Source: Pisolithus tinctorius
Taxonomy: Eukaryota > Basidiomycota > Agaricomycetes > Boletales > Pisolithaceae
NCBI GenBank assembly: GCA_024663395.1
Contig: JANFAH010000001.1
Span: 2,542,001-2,606,000, forward strand
Direction: 5' to 3'
Length of the DNA: 64,000 nucleotides
The position numbers were made by a program, and so were the translations under genes. Below, piece by piece: positions 20,372 to 32,660 of the stretch. The notes beneath the pieces are model-generated. The model saw only the letters and a list, made by a program, of their open reading frames with translations, was not told where the DNA came from and did no database searches. Position 1 is the stretch's first letter; each line of letters starts with the position of its first letter.

Positions 20372-23300
20372 TTGTGGTAACAGAGCCTCCCCCTGTTGAG
20401 CATACAGCTCCTCTTGATGGGTGCCCTCTGGTGTCTCCTGGCATGCAGTCTTGACCCTTGCCTCTTGCTGCTTGGCCCCAGGTATGCACTGACAGTGCCT
20501 TGGCCAACCCCTTGGCCTACAATTGTGCCCTCTCCCCTACCTGCTCCTGGTAGTCCTCAAAAAGGTCATCAATGTAGAATCTCCACTGCCCTTCTGGCTG
20601 ATGAAGATCCACTATAGCAATGGCTGCTGGGATCATCACATTCTGCTGCATTGCAGATTCTTTGGTCATGTCATGAAGGCAGGAATTGCAAACCTTTGGG
20701 ATGGAAATCTTGTTCTCATTGACATACTTCCACCATGAGTAAATGCCAGCCTGGAGAATTCTGCCAATACATTGCATCACATGAGTCTCTGGTGCACTCA
20801 CCTAGGTCTGGTCCCAGTCTCCCACCCACTTGTATATCATTTCTAGGCTCTCTTCTGGCTGTGGCATGGTGTCAGTTAGCACCCCATCATGCCTCAGGGC
20901 TGCTGCCAGTGACATGATTGCCTGATCCCTCATGCTGAAAACAGGGCAGGCATCAGCAATCAAGTAGGCCTGCATGACTGAAGGTTGGTGGTGTCATTTG
21001 GCTGCGAGTGTGATTGGAGAGCAAAGGCTGGGGGGAACAAGTGGTGAGCCACCTTCTGAACAAGTTTAAATTCCACAGGGCTTTCACATACTATGTGGAA
21101 TTTCCCTCTGCATGAGGCAGAATTCCAAACATGAGCCATCATTGTTACATAATGCCTGCAGAGTCCCCAGGGCCTAAAAGCATCTATTGAGTCTACAGAG
21201 TCTACAGAGTCTTCAGTGTTCTCTGTGCCTCCTGCATTCTCCAGTCTATTGTGCCTTTTCTTGTGTCTCCCTTGTCTCAGATACACTCTTCTCATCACAT
21301 AACTGCCTCATGGAATTCCATATACTCAACTCACTGTGGCTTGCATGTCAACAATCCTTTGGAATTAAATTCCACAATCCTTGCACATATACCCCATCCC
21401 TTCTAGTGTAATCCTCAACTTCTCCTTCCACTCAGCACCCCTTGGGATGATCCTAGAGAATTTTCCCTTCAGCTTTCCTCTACTTGCATGCTTGCCAGAA
21501 GTCATGTCTCACACTGGTCAATTGGCCAGCTGTTTGCAGTCCCCCTGCATGATCTGGGATGTCATTTGCACCCTTTTCTGCATCCAATGGCACCCAACTG
21601 GCATCAGCATCTGCCACCAGCATTTATAGGGACCCACCACCATCTCTCCACCTCTTGAATGTGAATATATCATTGGGATGCTGCATCTTCTGCTCCTGCC
21701 ACCACTCCAAGATTGCTGTCAATTCATCCTGTGTTAGTTGAGTTGGTTCTTTGAAAGGAATGTCTGGGGGAAGGAACTTGGATGCAATGTAACTGTTGGT
21801 GTTGGTTGTTATTGCCTTCCATGGAACAGTCACCTCTGAATTGCTGCAGGCCTTCCCTGCTATGCATGTCAATGAACAGAAGTCCTCCTGTTGTTACACA
21901 TATGGTAGTGAAATGTGACAAATGTCTGCATGATATCTTTCAACCTTGGCACATGCATATCCAATATGTTGGGGATGTATGGTGTACCATCTTTGCTGAG
22001 CAGCAGGTTAACTTTCATGGAGCAGCATCATCATTTGCTGAGTCATCTTCTGTACTGCCACTCCCAAATGCTGTCCATGCATACTTGACAAATTTGTCCC
22101 AGCAGTCTTCCAAGTCCTGAAATAATTTGCCATGTCCCAATTCATCATTGGAATCATGACTAGAATGGTTGGTCAGTATCCAGGGATACTCAGATGACCA
22201 AGGAACAAAGTCCTTATGCTCCAATATGACCTCTCCATTGACATCTTCCCATGCCACCATCATTACCACCCTGGCCCCACACCTCTTCCACATTTCCTTA
22301 GCAAATTCCTCAGTATATTGTCAGCCTTTCTTCTCTGTGGTTCTGAGTCCCAGTAAGTAAAAGGCAGCAGTCAGAAATGGCAATGGCACCTACTCTGATT
22401 GAACACCCCATGGTGGCTGCCACTCAGTCCATTCTATGGCCAGTTCCTCAGCCTCCTGTATCTCCTTGGCAGTGAGGGACTTCATGATGGTGTTGATGGC
22501 CTTCTGATATGATTTGATCATTTCTGCCAATCCCTGCTTGATCCCAGCTTCCTCCAACACTCTTTTGATTGATTTCTTGTGATGGTGCATGATCACCTTC
22601 CTCAGTGCCAACTGCCACCATATTTGACCAGAGCCCATTGACTATGGCTCTGACTGTGGTTGTACAACCAAGTTTGAATTGCCTGGCAATGGTGAGGACA
22701 TGTTGGGTAATCAAAGGATGCTGAAGCATACCTTCTTCTGAACCCATTCATGGGTTTTCAGTGTCACATTAGCATCAAGGTTTTTTATTTTGTTTCTGAT
22801 GGTTAACAACATGGAACTCCTCTTGTTTCAGTTAGCATTTTTCCATGACTCTAGCTTGGCCTCAAGTATATCAATTTCAGCTGACTGAAGACTGGTCCCC
22901 TTGTGTTGTGGGGTGGGTTCTGTGTCATTGGACAAAGAGTGGCTCTCATAGTCACTGGAAGCCATTGAGGATGGAGGCACAGTGAACAAATTTCCTTTGG
23001 ACAGCTAGTATGAAGTCCTTTGAAGAGAATAGACTTTGCCAGCATTCTCCCATGTCAATGAAGGTTGCATTCTGGTGTCTAGTCCATTCTTGCACATGCT
23101 TTGATTGGACAGTTTCCCAACATGGCTAAGGTTGTTAGTCAATCAGGAGATTTCCATCCCTGAGCCCTGTGTGGAGGCAGTGCCTTGCTCACTTCCCAGA
23201 TCTGAGATGTTTGGTAATTGGTCAATGTGCATTGTGGCACTGTGGAATCCTTCAGCACTAGGCTAATGGTGTAGACAAAGGCAGTCACCAAGTTCACATT

Positions 23301-23716
23301 GATGTGATTGATATGAAGGCAAGGTGCAGGATGCCAGCAACACATTCATGTGCCAGATCCTAAGACACCATCACCATGGTCTGTGTTCAGACTGTGCTAG
23401 CACATGTTGGCTGCATGTATTTGTTGACATCAAAACCTTGTTGCATTGTAACATTCATCATGGGGAAGGTGAAAATTGCACCAGCAGGACCTGCTACAAG
23501 AGTGACCCAGGTGACCTGGCTGTTAGATTTGGCAAGTTGTGCATAGTCCAAACACATCTGCTCCAAGTCATGGGAACTGCTTTCCATGTTAAGCTTTTCA
23601 TACTTTGCATTATTGTTGACCACACAATTAACTTCTTGCACCCTCATGTTTATTGTACTTACAGTGTCTTGCACTTATGTGCATGTCTTTTCTTGTTGCT
23701 TATGAAAGCCATAGCA
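20372..23716 (-). pseudogene. Decayed multi-part gene, unknown family
   Basis: The minus strand holds a series of protein-like segments broken by stops and shifts: SSSHDLEQMCLDYAQLAKS (23.6 kb), PLITQHVLTIARQFKLGC (22.7 kb), MIKSYQKAINTIMKSL with EAEELAIEW (22.5 kb), MWKRCGARVVMMVAWED (22.3 kb), TQLTQDELTAILEWWQEQK (21.7 kb), and ISIPKVCNSCLHD with EGQWRFYIDDLFEDYQEQ (20.6 kb). From memory the middle part resembles large multicopy hypothetical families of mushroom genomes (a KAxxxVxxGLTxEE-like core followed by a variable C-terminus). I cannot name a function. An LTR fragment interrupts it at about 21000-21512. Confidence 0.55.
21000..21512 (-). repeat. LTR fragment, Gypsy-A-related
   Basis: Bases 21160-21512 align with the reverse complement of the inner half of the Gypsy-A LTR (18286-18650): GTCTACAGAGTC runs, GGAATTAAATTCCA, CACCCCTTGGG, AGAATTTTCCCTTCAGCTTTCC, AGAAGTCATGTC and TCACA. 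Its own 5' end differs. Relative to LTR-A1 and the Gypsy-A LTR it lies in the opposite plus-strand sense. Confidence 0.65.
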
Positions 23717-23991
23717 TGTCTCACAAATGAGACAATCCTTGTCATATGTAGACAGGTTCAACACCTGATGTCTCATACCTTTTGTTACTACTATAGTATT
23801 TAACCTCACACTGTAAACTCCATCACCTCAGATGTTGTCACTATCTGTGTGCAACTAAGGTGAGTATGATACTTTCCCATTTACTTTACTGTACTTACCC
23901 CATGTCTAGTTTATTTTCATATAGGTGAATATACAGACATTGTTGCTATCTGTGCATGACTGAGTTTATCTTTGTATAGATATATCTGTGA
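23717..23991 (+). repeat. 5' LTR of Copia-3, left end approximate
   Basis: The right end is set by the primer site at 23992. The left end is placed at TGTCTCACAAATG by analogy with the Copia-4 LTR, which shares the layout of short repeats (CTCAG..TG, CTAAGGTGAGTATG). No 3' LTR is present in the window. Confidence 0.5.
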
Positions 23992-24003
23992 GGTTATGAG
24001 CCC
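23992..24003 (+). promoter_or_regulatory. Primer-binding site of Copia-3
   Basis: GGTTATGAGCCC, of half-tRNA(iMet) type, identical to the sites in Copia-1 and Copia-2. Confidence 0.78.
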
Positions 24004-24066
24004 TGAGCTCTAATAGCCTACAAACATCTCACCTTTGTTTCAATATTCTCACTGCCCAATCAGTTC

Positions 24067-25339
24067 TTGAATACCCCTCAAATGACTACCACTATCCCTG
24101 TCACCACCAACACACTCCTGGGCAATGTTCTGAAGCTTGACATTAAAGGTGCAAATTGGGCAATTTTCTCCCTTTGCTTCCAGACTGCTGTCAAAGTGAA
24201 AGAACTGTGGTCCCATTTTGATGGTACCTCTTCCTGCCCCAGCAGCACAACTTCTGCCAATGAGGATGGGTTTGTAACTGTAGTCCCCCTGGACCCTGAT
24301 GAGCTTGCAAAATGGCAAAAGAGCAAGAATATGGCAAAGAACTTCCTTACTCAGCAGATCCCTGATTCCACTGCCCTCTGGGTGCACAACCTTAACAGCA
24401 TTGCAGCCCTGTGGAATGAAATTGTTCATGAGTACATGGAAAAGGGTGCTTATGCACAGACTGACCTTTGCATGAAGTTCCTAAACTTGCAGTGCCCCAC
24501 CAATGGTGATGTCCACCAGTTCTTGGATGATCTGTGTATGAAGAGAGATGAGTTAGCTGCCATCAGCATACAGATCGAAGAAAAAGATTACTGCTCAACC
24601 ATCATTCAGTCACTGCCTAAGTACCTTGCTAGCTTTGTGTCCAGACAGCTAGTGACTGCCTGTCTGTACAGCCTGACACAAACCATTGACCCCAATGTTC
24701 TCATCTCTCTTATCATTGAAGAATCAGAATGATAGAGCTGCAAGGAGATGTGGCACTCACATCCTAAGCAAAAGGCTCATGAAGGCAATGAAGCCTTGGC
24801 CATGACCCCAGGAAACTCCTCCAGTTGAGGGCAAGGGTGTTGGAGAGGTTGAGGGGGAAACTCCAGAGGGCATGCTCATCAGTGTGGACCCTGCTGGAAC
24901 TGTGGCTCAAGGGAGCACTATAAATCTCAATGCCCCAAACCTGACAAGACAAAGAAAGAAACTCCACCTGCTGTTATGAAGGAATCTACACATGCCATAA
25001 TGCTTGACTCTGACAAAGAGGGTGCCTTCTCAGCACATGCCCTGGATGAACTCAATGATGAAGACTTGCTCCCTGACCTGCTAAGCATATTGTCAGATGA
25101 CAATGACATCAATTGGTGTTGCTTCATTGCCTCTGATGAGGATTGGTTCAGTGAAGAAGAGGAAGTGGATGGCAAGGACTTGCCTTATGGTAATAGCTTG
25201 AGTCCTGATGAGCCCACTGAAACCTCCCCAGAGCTTGCAAACCTTGTGAATGACAGCCCTATCAGCACACATGTTGTTGAACTCTACAATTCTGGATCTA
25301 CTTGCCACATGTCCCCCTACAAGGAGAGGTTTGAGATGC
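24067..25339 (+). pseudogene. Copia-3 Gag and start of protease
   Basis: One frame from ATG 24067 (MNTPQMTTTIPVTTNTLLGN). It holds the Copia gag region (LDIKGANWAIFSLCFQTAV, KWQKSKNMAKNFLTQQIPD, LDDLCMKRDELAAI), a CCHC knuckle CWNCGSREHYKSQC near 24895, an acidic linker, and a protease motif NSGSTCHMSPYKERF (normally DSG; Asp to Asn, GAT to AAT). Stops occur at 24730-24735 and in the linker. LTR-Z copy C cuts it at 25340 and the remainder is not in the window. Confidence 0.85.
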
Positions 25340-26959
25340 TGTGAGTCAAAGTGTGGAAAGGTGGTATAAACCAACCAAAACCAACACAAAAGACAAATAT
25401 AAAGTGAGTGGTGGTGTACCTCCACAGAACCTGGAGGGCAGAAGAAATCTAATGTGGGGTGGGGACTTCAAGTGGAGTGCTCCTGGTGCAAGTCATTGAT
25501 GAGTTATGCAGGAGAAGATGAATGCTGACTGAGAGGGAGATGCTGAATGGAGTGAAGGTATTCAACCAAAAGGACTCCTAGTGCAAGTTGATGTTGAGTT
25601 ATGCAGGAGTAGAGGGATGACTAAGCAAAAACTGCTGACTAAGCATGGGGTGGACTGCAGATGATGAATGTTGGTAGATAGACTCTTCTGAATGAGCCTC
25701 AACTACCAAGTATACAAATGATGACAGATAGACCCTTCATGGAGCCTCAACTGTTGATGATGAGTTATGCTGAGAAGAACTGAACTGACTAACTGGATTG
25801 CTTGTTGTAGCTAAGTACAGGGGGTTTATATACTGTGGGGGGAGTGCAGCCTATGACAAACAAGGCACAAATGCTTGGTAAGTAATGAGTAAGGACTGTA
25901 AGCAGTGAGTAATCCTGATGAGCAAGTGAGAAATGAAAAGTAAGCAAGCAAGGGGAATTGGTAAGTATTGGCAATAAACAAGTTAAGGACAGTCAAAATA
26001 TCACAGTATGAGTCAAATAGAGTCAGGAACTGAGTAAGTGCACTGATATCACATTAGGGGGTGGTGATGCAAGTCAGATCTCAGCAGAGACATCACTGGA
26101 CCAACAGATTGGATGATAGATGGATGGTGTTTCCAGATGGGGAAGTATTAATTGCAGAAATGGACAGCATGAGTCAGTTGTCAAAGGGCTAGGGGGGTTT
26201 GGGGTCTGTGGGGTGATGAGAGCATAGGCAATTGTGTCTCCCACCCATTCATCCTCTCAGCAAAGTCAATAAATACTTTGTGAGCAGGGCTCTGATGGAG
26301 GAGAGGGAGAAGGGGGGACATCTTCTGCCAGGTCTTGCAGTAAAAAGGCATGATGCATGTCATACTCATCATGGATGTGATCAGGGAGGCTGGAGAACAG
26401 TAGATTATACTGCAGCTGTTGCAATGTGGGGAGAGTGATGGACAAGATTGGAATAAAGATGGTGCAGGGAGCAGGGAGGAAGGATCCATATGCTTCATCA
26501 AGTGGGGAGACCAAAATGACCACATAAGACCTTTGTAACTGAGTGACAGACCTGAGGCAACCAAAGAATGTCCTTCTGGAAGTCATACTGACAAGGAGAA
26601 TATGCTGACCAAGCTGCATGGGATGGGATGGGGCTGATGATGATGGAATGAACCAGGGGGCTTCAGGACAGAAGCTGGTGGGAACACCTGGCAGATACAG
26701 TGTCTCAATTAAGTAATGCACAGCATTAATAATCCAACAAGTGCTTGTCTTGCTTGACAACAACTGAAACAAAGACATTAATTAATAGCTCATTAGATAG
26801 TGATAACTGCAGGGATAATGACAGTATGTAAAAGATAGTAGGAAAAAAGGAGTGTCAATGTGCATGAGATGATTATGAAAAAAGGTACTGTGCAATTCAT
26901 ATTTGGATGTGGTATGTGCTTGAAAGAAGTCAATGTCACTAGTCCAATATGCATGGTAC

Positions 26960-27180
26960 AAACAAGAAAATTCTAGTACTTAGTGTGGCCACCTTTAGCT
27001 GCAAGAAGGGCCTGAACACACTCTGGCATGCTGTCATAGAGTGAAGTAAGGTGGCTTTCTTCAATGCTCTCCCACTCCTCAACAATGGCATTCCATAAGA
27101 GCTTGTATGGAAACTGTAGTTCAGTTGAGGTTCACACAGTTCTTGGATTGTTGTTTGATGAGTGGTGGAGAGATCTGGGC
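26960..27180 (-). pseudogene. Tc1 transposase, C-terminal piece
   Basis: The minus strand encodes PYKLLWNAIVEEWESIEES, then MPECVQALLAAKGGHTKY and a stop, the usual end of Tc1 transposases. The region with the third catalytic acid (SPDLNPIE in relatives) is missing or rearranged next to Harbinger-1. Confidence 0.8.
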
Positions 27181-27321
27181 CAATGACTTGGAGATTGAAA
27201 TGTTGGTATCCCTCCCAATGGTAGGATGTCTCTCACTCCCTATCTTGCCTCTGCCAATACTCGATGCAAGCACATCTGGTGAGTACTGATTGAACTTTTT
27301 AATGTTCTTGGATCAAATGTC

Positions 27322-28483
27322 ATGGAACTAGTGGCACCTGTGGGAGAAGTAGATGAAGGAGCAAAGCATGCTGACTGGATGGTGGAGGAGACCACTGCGC
27401 TCATCAAGTACTTGCATGTACATTGCTCAGAATGTGCTGACACTGGGAACTTCCATCAAGTGACATATGTCAATGCTGCAGAGCACATTTGCCCCCTCCA
27501 TCAGACTGGTAAGATCAAGGATTACAAGAATGTGTTGATCAAATGGGGATCAGTATGTCCTCCCCTACTCTAAGTCTACTATATTGACATTCAGTGGATG
27601 TAGATCAAACAAATATACAATGCAATAATGACTTATTGCAGAGGATCAGGAGAACATTGGGACAATGAAAATGGTGCAAATATCTGTGGAGCAGCTGATG
27701 CAGAAAAATGGGGCAAGTTTGTTGCCATCAAGGTATGTATTTGGTATGAATAGATACTAATATGTTACTGAGATGTTCAGAGAAATACAATTATGAGGCC
27801 CTTCTGTAACAAGGGCTGGGAGTACCTCCACTTCATGGAGGATATTTTTCCACAGGGTGGCACAACTGGCACTCATGTTTTCCATGCCAGGATGTCAAAC
27901 CCCACCCCTACCATGACTACTGGCAGTACCACTTCCATTCCTTCCATCTCCCTCACTGCTGCCACATCAGCTGAAATTCCCAACCCCACTACCACATCCA
28001 CTTCAGCTGGAAAGTGCTCATTTGTCGTGATGTCCACTGATATCACAGCAATGGAATCCCCCTCTGGGCCCTCCCTTCTATTCTCAACAAACCAGCCTCC
28101 CCAGTCGACTCTGGTCTCATCTGTTCATGACAGTAGGTGCAGCCAGATGTCTGCACACTGTTCCAGCAAGGCAAAGCCTCAAGCCACCAATACTCACACT
28201 GTTGCATGTTGCAGTTGTATCAGTCAACAATACAATCTGGCACCTGGGGGACCAGCTTGCAATGACATTCATGGATCCACTGATCACGGTTCAGACAGCC
28301 ACTCAGATGTTGTACAAAGATGCTGAGATCCTTCCCCATCACCATGCATTCATGACATGTCAGTTCTCCAGCATATCTAATGCTGCAGCTGTTTTTATTT
28401 CTTTGCCTGATGAACAAGCCTGGCATGCATATGTAGTAGATATGTACAACTCTGCCCAAGAAGGAATGGGCCATAGCACATAG
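27322..28483 (+). pseudogene. Harbinger-1 Myb/SANT-like DNA-binding protein
   Basis: In Harbinger elements this second protein helps bring the transposase to DNA and the nucleus. ATG 27322 (MELVAPVGEVDEGAKHADWM) opens exon 1, which holds a SANT-like helix region (VEETTALIKYLHVH, then GKIKDYKNVLIKWGS). Two introns fit in phase: 27553-27603 (GTATGT..TAG, 51 bp) and 27733-27780 (GTATGT..CAG, 48 bp). Exon 2 reads IKQIYNAIMTYCRGSGEHWD. Exon 3 has a Ser/Thr/Pro-rich linker and the family C-terminus (NAAAVFISLPDEQAWHAYVV). A frameshift near 28130 breaks it. Confidence 0.8.
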
Positions 28484-29630
28484 AATCCCCCCCCCTCATC
28501 ATCATGTAGCTTCATATCTTGTGTCTAGTTAGTGCTGCATGTATATTCACTCCAGAATGCATACAATTTCTCCTCAGGACACATCATAAATTGATTCAAT
28601 GCAAGTACAAGATGCAGTAACTATGCTAAACAAAATCTGCCACTTTGTCTTTGAAGAAATCTGATTCTACATCCAATTCCACATCCATGTCACCCCTCTG
28701 CGCTCACTCTCCCAAGACAAACTGATAGTCATTCCACATTTCTGTTGCAATGTCATCCTGCATCCTGTGCACAAATAAGTCTTCTTCTACACCTGTTGCA
28801 CATCCCATAGCTTGGAGATGAACAGGAGTGCCTTCACCTTCACTGTCTTCATCAGCTGTGAGGTCCCTGTGCCCTCCCCAATCTGATCATGGGTATAGAT
28901 GAAATTGTGCAGTGCACAGAGGGCTGCAGGAATTTGTGCCTGTACATCGATGTCATATTCTGGTGCCAGGAGCAGTATTCAAAACCAGTGCTTCAAAACA
29001 CCAAAAATATGTTCTATCACATTCCATGCAGATGCATGCCACAAGTTCAAGAGTTCCTCTTTATTCATTGGTCTGATGGGAACTAAGAAAATGGAAAAAG
29101 GAATGGAAAAAGGAAAATGTACTGGGTGTTGGCATGGCCTCATTCCACAAGATGATACCAAACACTTCAGTAGGGGATGAGCAGCTCTTGACATGAGGGG
29201 TAGCCAGCATCAGCAAGAAGGTATTTTCCAGCGGGGATGTGGAGATTGGCAGATGTTGCATTGCCATATACACGAACATCTGTCACAGACCCTTCCCACC
29301 CTGTCAATGTAAAGACAAACCTCAGACTGAAGTCACAGATAAAAAGCCCATTCTGTGAGAGGAATCCTTTGCGATTGTGACAGTTTGAATGTATGATTGC
29401 AGGAGGGGATACAGGAATGTGGCAGTCATCAATTGTGCCAATCGCATCCTGAAAGTATGGCCAAAACTTGGGGTTGTGGCATATTTTTGGATGGATGGCT
29501 TCACCAGTTGGAAACTGTATGTAGATGGAATAGAATGGTGGGTCTGAAAATATAAAGAGCAATTTCTTGAAGCATCTGTACACAAATATGTGAATTGTTG
29601 CATGGATTTTGTATTGAACTCACCAAGATA

Positions 29631-29847
29631 CAGTGAGGGACAAAAGCGTTGCAATGTTTGTGAGGTGTGAGTTGTTGCTGATGTAGCTCAGGCTACTCTG
29701 CACAGATAATCATGATACCTATACCATTGGAAAGGGGTGACTCTAAGCTTTCCAGAGCACTAAGGTTCAGTCCAAACAAAGCAATACATGCTGAGATACA
29801 CCCTATTCTTTCTGAAAAGTGCATTGCAATGCTTTTGTCCCTGACTG
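29631..29847. repeat. MITE-like 217-bp unit inside FB2 arm
   Basis: The terminal motif of FB2 (29631-29656) recurs as an inverted, two-mismatch copy ending at 29847 (CATTGCAATGCTTTTGTCCC, then TGACTG). Thus each FB2 arm begins with what looks like a small inverted-repeat element. The mirror copy is 30987-31203. The same layout is visible in FB2-2 and FB2-3. Confidence 0.65.
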
Positions 29848-31203
29848 GTGAAATCATGAAATGTGACTTTTTGATGGGATTAAGGGCATGGAGGATGGGA
29901 AAAAATGCATACATAATAAACCACATGATCATCCAGATGATTTGTCAGCATGTAAACAATGACAAACATTGGACTTGTACCATTAATCCTCCCTCTTTTA
30001 CCACAACTCATGAAATCATCTCTCTAGCTCACATGGTCATTTTCTCAAGGAATTCTTATCAACTACTGGTGGCCACCACAGTGCCATCAGTATAACATGC
30101 TCTCAGGACCATCAGTCCCTTAAAAAACCTGCTGTCAGTCATTTCCTGGACTGTTTCTCTCCCCATGCCTGATGTGTTCTGGGACTAATCAGTACTTGGA
30201 AGGCTTAAAATGTTCTGGAGGTCAATCTGGCACTTCAGAACATGATGTACAAACCAATCCCCTCTCAACCAATGCATTTCTGGCACATGGACAGTGGTAT
30301 GGAAGTTAGGGCAAGACAAAATCCTCTTTACCCCTGGGTGTCATCAGAAGGATATGCTACTGAACTGCCATGGAGCAGAATCCTGTGCTTCCATCTGGCC
30401 CTGAATATTGCCTTTGGTCACATATGACCAAATAATCCTTCCCCAGTCATCTACAGTTCAGATCAGAGCAAGATCTAGTGAACCCTCTTATGGTGCTCAG
30501 AGCACAAGGAGGTTTTGTCTCACCCCAACTTCCATACCACTGTCCATGTGCCAGAAATGCATTGGTTGAGAGGGGATTGGTTTGTACATCATGTTCTGAA
30601 GTGCCAGATTGACCTCCAGAACATTTTAAGCCTTCCAAGTACTGATTAGTCCCAGAACACATCAGGCATGGGGAGAGAAACAGTCCAGGAAATGACTGAC
30701 AGCAGGTTTTTTAAGGGACTGATGGTTCTGAGAGCATGTTATACTGATGGCACTGTGGTGGCCACCAGTAGTTGATAAGAATTCCTTGAGAAAATGACCA
30801 TGTGAGCTAGAGAGATGATTTCATGAGTTGTGGTAAAAGAGGGAGGATTAATGGTACAAGTCCAATGTTTGTCATTGTTTACATGCTGACAAATCATCTG
30901 GATGATCATGTGGTTTATTATGTATGCATTTTTTCCCATCCTCCATGCCCTTAATCCCATCAAAAAGTCACATTTCATGATTTCACCAGTCAGGGACAAA
31001 AGCATTGCAATGCACTTTTCAGAAAGAATAGGGTGTATCTCAGCATGTATTGCTTTGTTTGGACTGAACCTTAGTGCGCTGGAAAGCTTAGAGTCACCCC
31101 TTTCCAATGGTATAGGTATCATGATTATCTGTGCAGAGTAGCCTGAGCTACATCAGCAACAACTCACACCTCACAAACATTGCAACACTTTTGTCCCTCA
31201 CTG
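29631..31203. mobile_element. Palindromic TA-flanked element FB2-1
   Basis: 1573 bp with ends CAGTGAGGGACAAAAGCGTT, flanked by TA. The arms (29631 to about 30325, and about 30508-31203) are near-perfect inverted copies around a ~180-bp loop. Each arm carries a broken form of the FB 100-residue frame (MTDSRFFKGL, then MSCGKRG and MLTNHLDDHV in another frame). Each arm also has a second copy of the terminal motif 190 bp inward (29822-29847, 30987-31012). The copy at 42958 has exactly the same length. Confidence 0.9.
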
Positions 31204-31559
31204 TATTGTATCATTTGATTGCTGAAATCGTTCACCAACATGCCTGATTGTCAGGCCAGTTACACATGTATACAGGAAAATTGCAAGCTGTTCCTCCAGG
31301 GTAACAAACTTTGAGTTTTTATGACCAATACCTCAAAGCTCCTTGACAAGCTCAACAAAAACCTCCTTGCTCATACCAAACTCACAGCAGATATGATCAG
31401 GATGACTGGTCAAGACTTCCTGGACCCACATTTCTCTGGAGAGTCTGGAGGTGTGGTATGGTATTGGGTCTCTGCACATGCTGGAACCAATCAGCTCAGC
31501 CAACGAGGCCGGAAGTGTCTGGAGAAGGACCAAGATTTGCTGCAGCAGGGCATGGTGTA

Positions 31560-31765
31560 CAGAGGCCAGTTGAGTGTGTCAAGCTTCTTGCTGCTGAACC
31601 ACTGGGTGGCGAGCTTTGAAGTATGCTTCAGATCATTGTCTTGTTGAAAATAAATATATTTCTTCTTCATTCCAAGGTCACTGAGGGTTCCCAGAAGCTC
31701 ATCCTGCAGGATTTTGACATAGAGCTTCACATCCATATGACCTTCAATGCAACATATCTGGCCTG
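31560..31765 (-). pseudogene. Tc1 transposase, middle piece with second Asp
   Basis: The minus strand encodes GHMDVKLYVKILQDELLGTL, then YIYFQQDNDLKHTSKLATQW (the QQDND Asp is the second catalytic residue) and LDTLNWP. It continues the N-terminal piece (ITATRPG at 41125) across LARD-1. It is cut at LNWP by Harbinger-1 sequence. Confidence 0.88.
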
Positions 31766-32660
31766 TGTGAAGTACAGGTTTACCCTCGGGTGACTGGGCT
31801 TCAAGACCGGGTGACAGGGGCTAAGTCCGAGTGGCCAGAATCAAGGCCGGGAGACAGGAGCCAAGTCCAGTGGGACCGGAGTTAAGGCCGGAGGTCAGGG
31901 GCTAAGTCCGGAGTACCGGACTTAAGGCCAGGAGCGCAGGAACAAGACCGGTAGCGTGGGAAACCGACCGGTCTTGGGGTGCACACAGGGGGTAAGCTGG
32001 TCCAGGGTTGGATCTACCTCCCTTGGTCTCAGCTTATGTGCTGTACCCTTATGCAAGCCGGGGAGAGGTCCGGGACAGGGACTGGGGGTAGCTTAAGGCT
32101 CGGCCTTAGCTATAGAGTAGTCTCAGGGTGTAGTATGGAGTTGAGGGTAATACTAAGTTGATATTCTGACTGAGGGTGCTACGAAGTATGTAAATACATG
32201 AGGCCGGTCCGGGATAACAAACATAGAGCTGGACTTGTTAATAAGCTATTAGCAAGAAGATTAGCAAGAGAGTGGATAGCCATAGTGGCTGTGCCAAGGC
32301 TAATAGCCAAAGTCCAGGTGACCAGCATACTGGGGTCAGACACAGGATTTGTACAGTAAGCAAAGTCAGATGAATGGGCTAGACTAAATATAGTACAAAC
32401 AAAGGGAAACAGACCGGAGTTATGTCCGGGTGACCCGGACATGGACCTGGGAGGACCGGGGTGGAGCAGTGCAAGGCCGGGAGGCCAAAACGGACCGGAG
32501 ATAGGGGTAAAACACCGGACTTGAGTTATGCAGGCCAGAGTTGAGTTATCTAGGGCCGGGATTGGGTTTTCTAGGCTGGACCAGGACCGGACTTGACCGG
32601 CGATAGGGGCTAGGGGTCCGGACTGGTCCGAGTCCAAGTCCGAGAGTCATGGATATGACA
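31766..32660 (-). repeat. 3' LTR of LARD-1
   Basis: 895 bp. It is followed on the plus strand by GTATCCCCCTCTTAGG, the complement of the polypurine tract. It differs from the 40236-41119 LTR mainly by C/T changes and a short indel near 31925. Confidence 0.9.

Larger units (their letters stand above)
28626..31555 (-). pseudogene. Harbinger-1 DDE transposase
   Basis: The N-terminal part (31555-31204) holds PIPYHTSRLS, HPDHICCEFGMSKEVFVEL and LEEQLAIFLYTCVTGLTIRH VGERFQQSN in that order. FB2-1 follows, 6 bp before the 5' splice site of intron 1 (GTGAGTTC..TGTACAG, about 29625-29570). Exon 2 has the DDE_Tnp_4 signature: DAIGTIDDCHIPV (first D), WEGSVTDVRVYGNA, LLADAGYPSCQELLIPY (second D), and NVIEHIFGVLKHWF (E). 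A C-terminal acidic tail ends at TAG (28626-28628). TGA stops at the PY*..W and VE*GH positions make it inactive. Confidence 0.88.
27181..31559. mobile_element. PIF/Harbinger element 1 (borders uncertain)
   Basis: Two convergent genes typical of this superfamily: a Myb/SANT-like gene on plus (27322-28483) and a DDE transposase on minus (31555-28626), with a short shared 3' region. I could not find terminal inverted repeats or a 3-bp TSD. On the right the Tc1 frame (LNWP) passes into Harbinger codons within a few bases, so the 5' end of the element seems lost. Palindrome FB2-1 is nested in the transposase. Confidence 0.75.

Noticed and set aside
29712..30095. 127-codon ORF repeated in the arms of all FB2 copies
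   Set aside because: It runs antisense to the frame shared by FB1, FBa and FB2, and FB1 does not keep it open; treated as a shadow.
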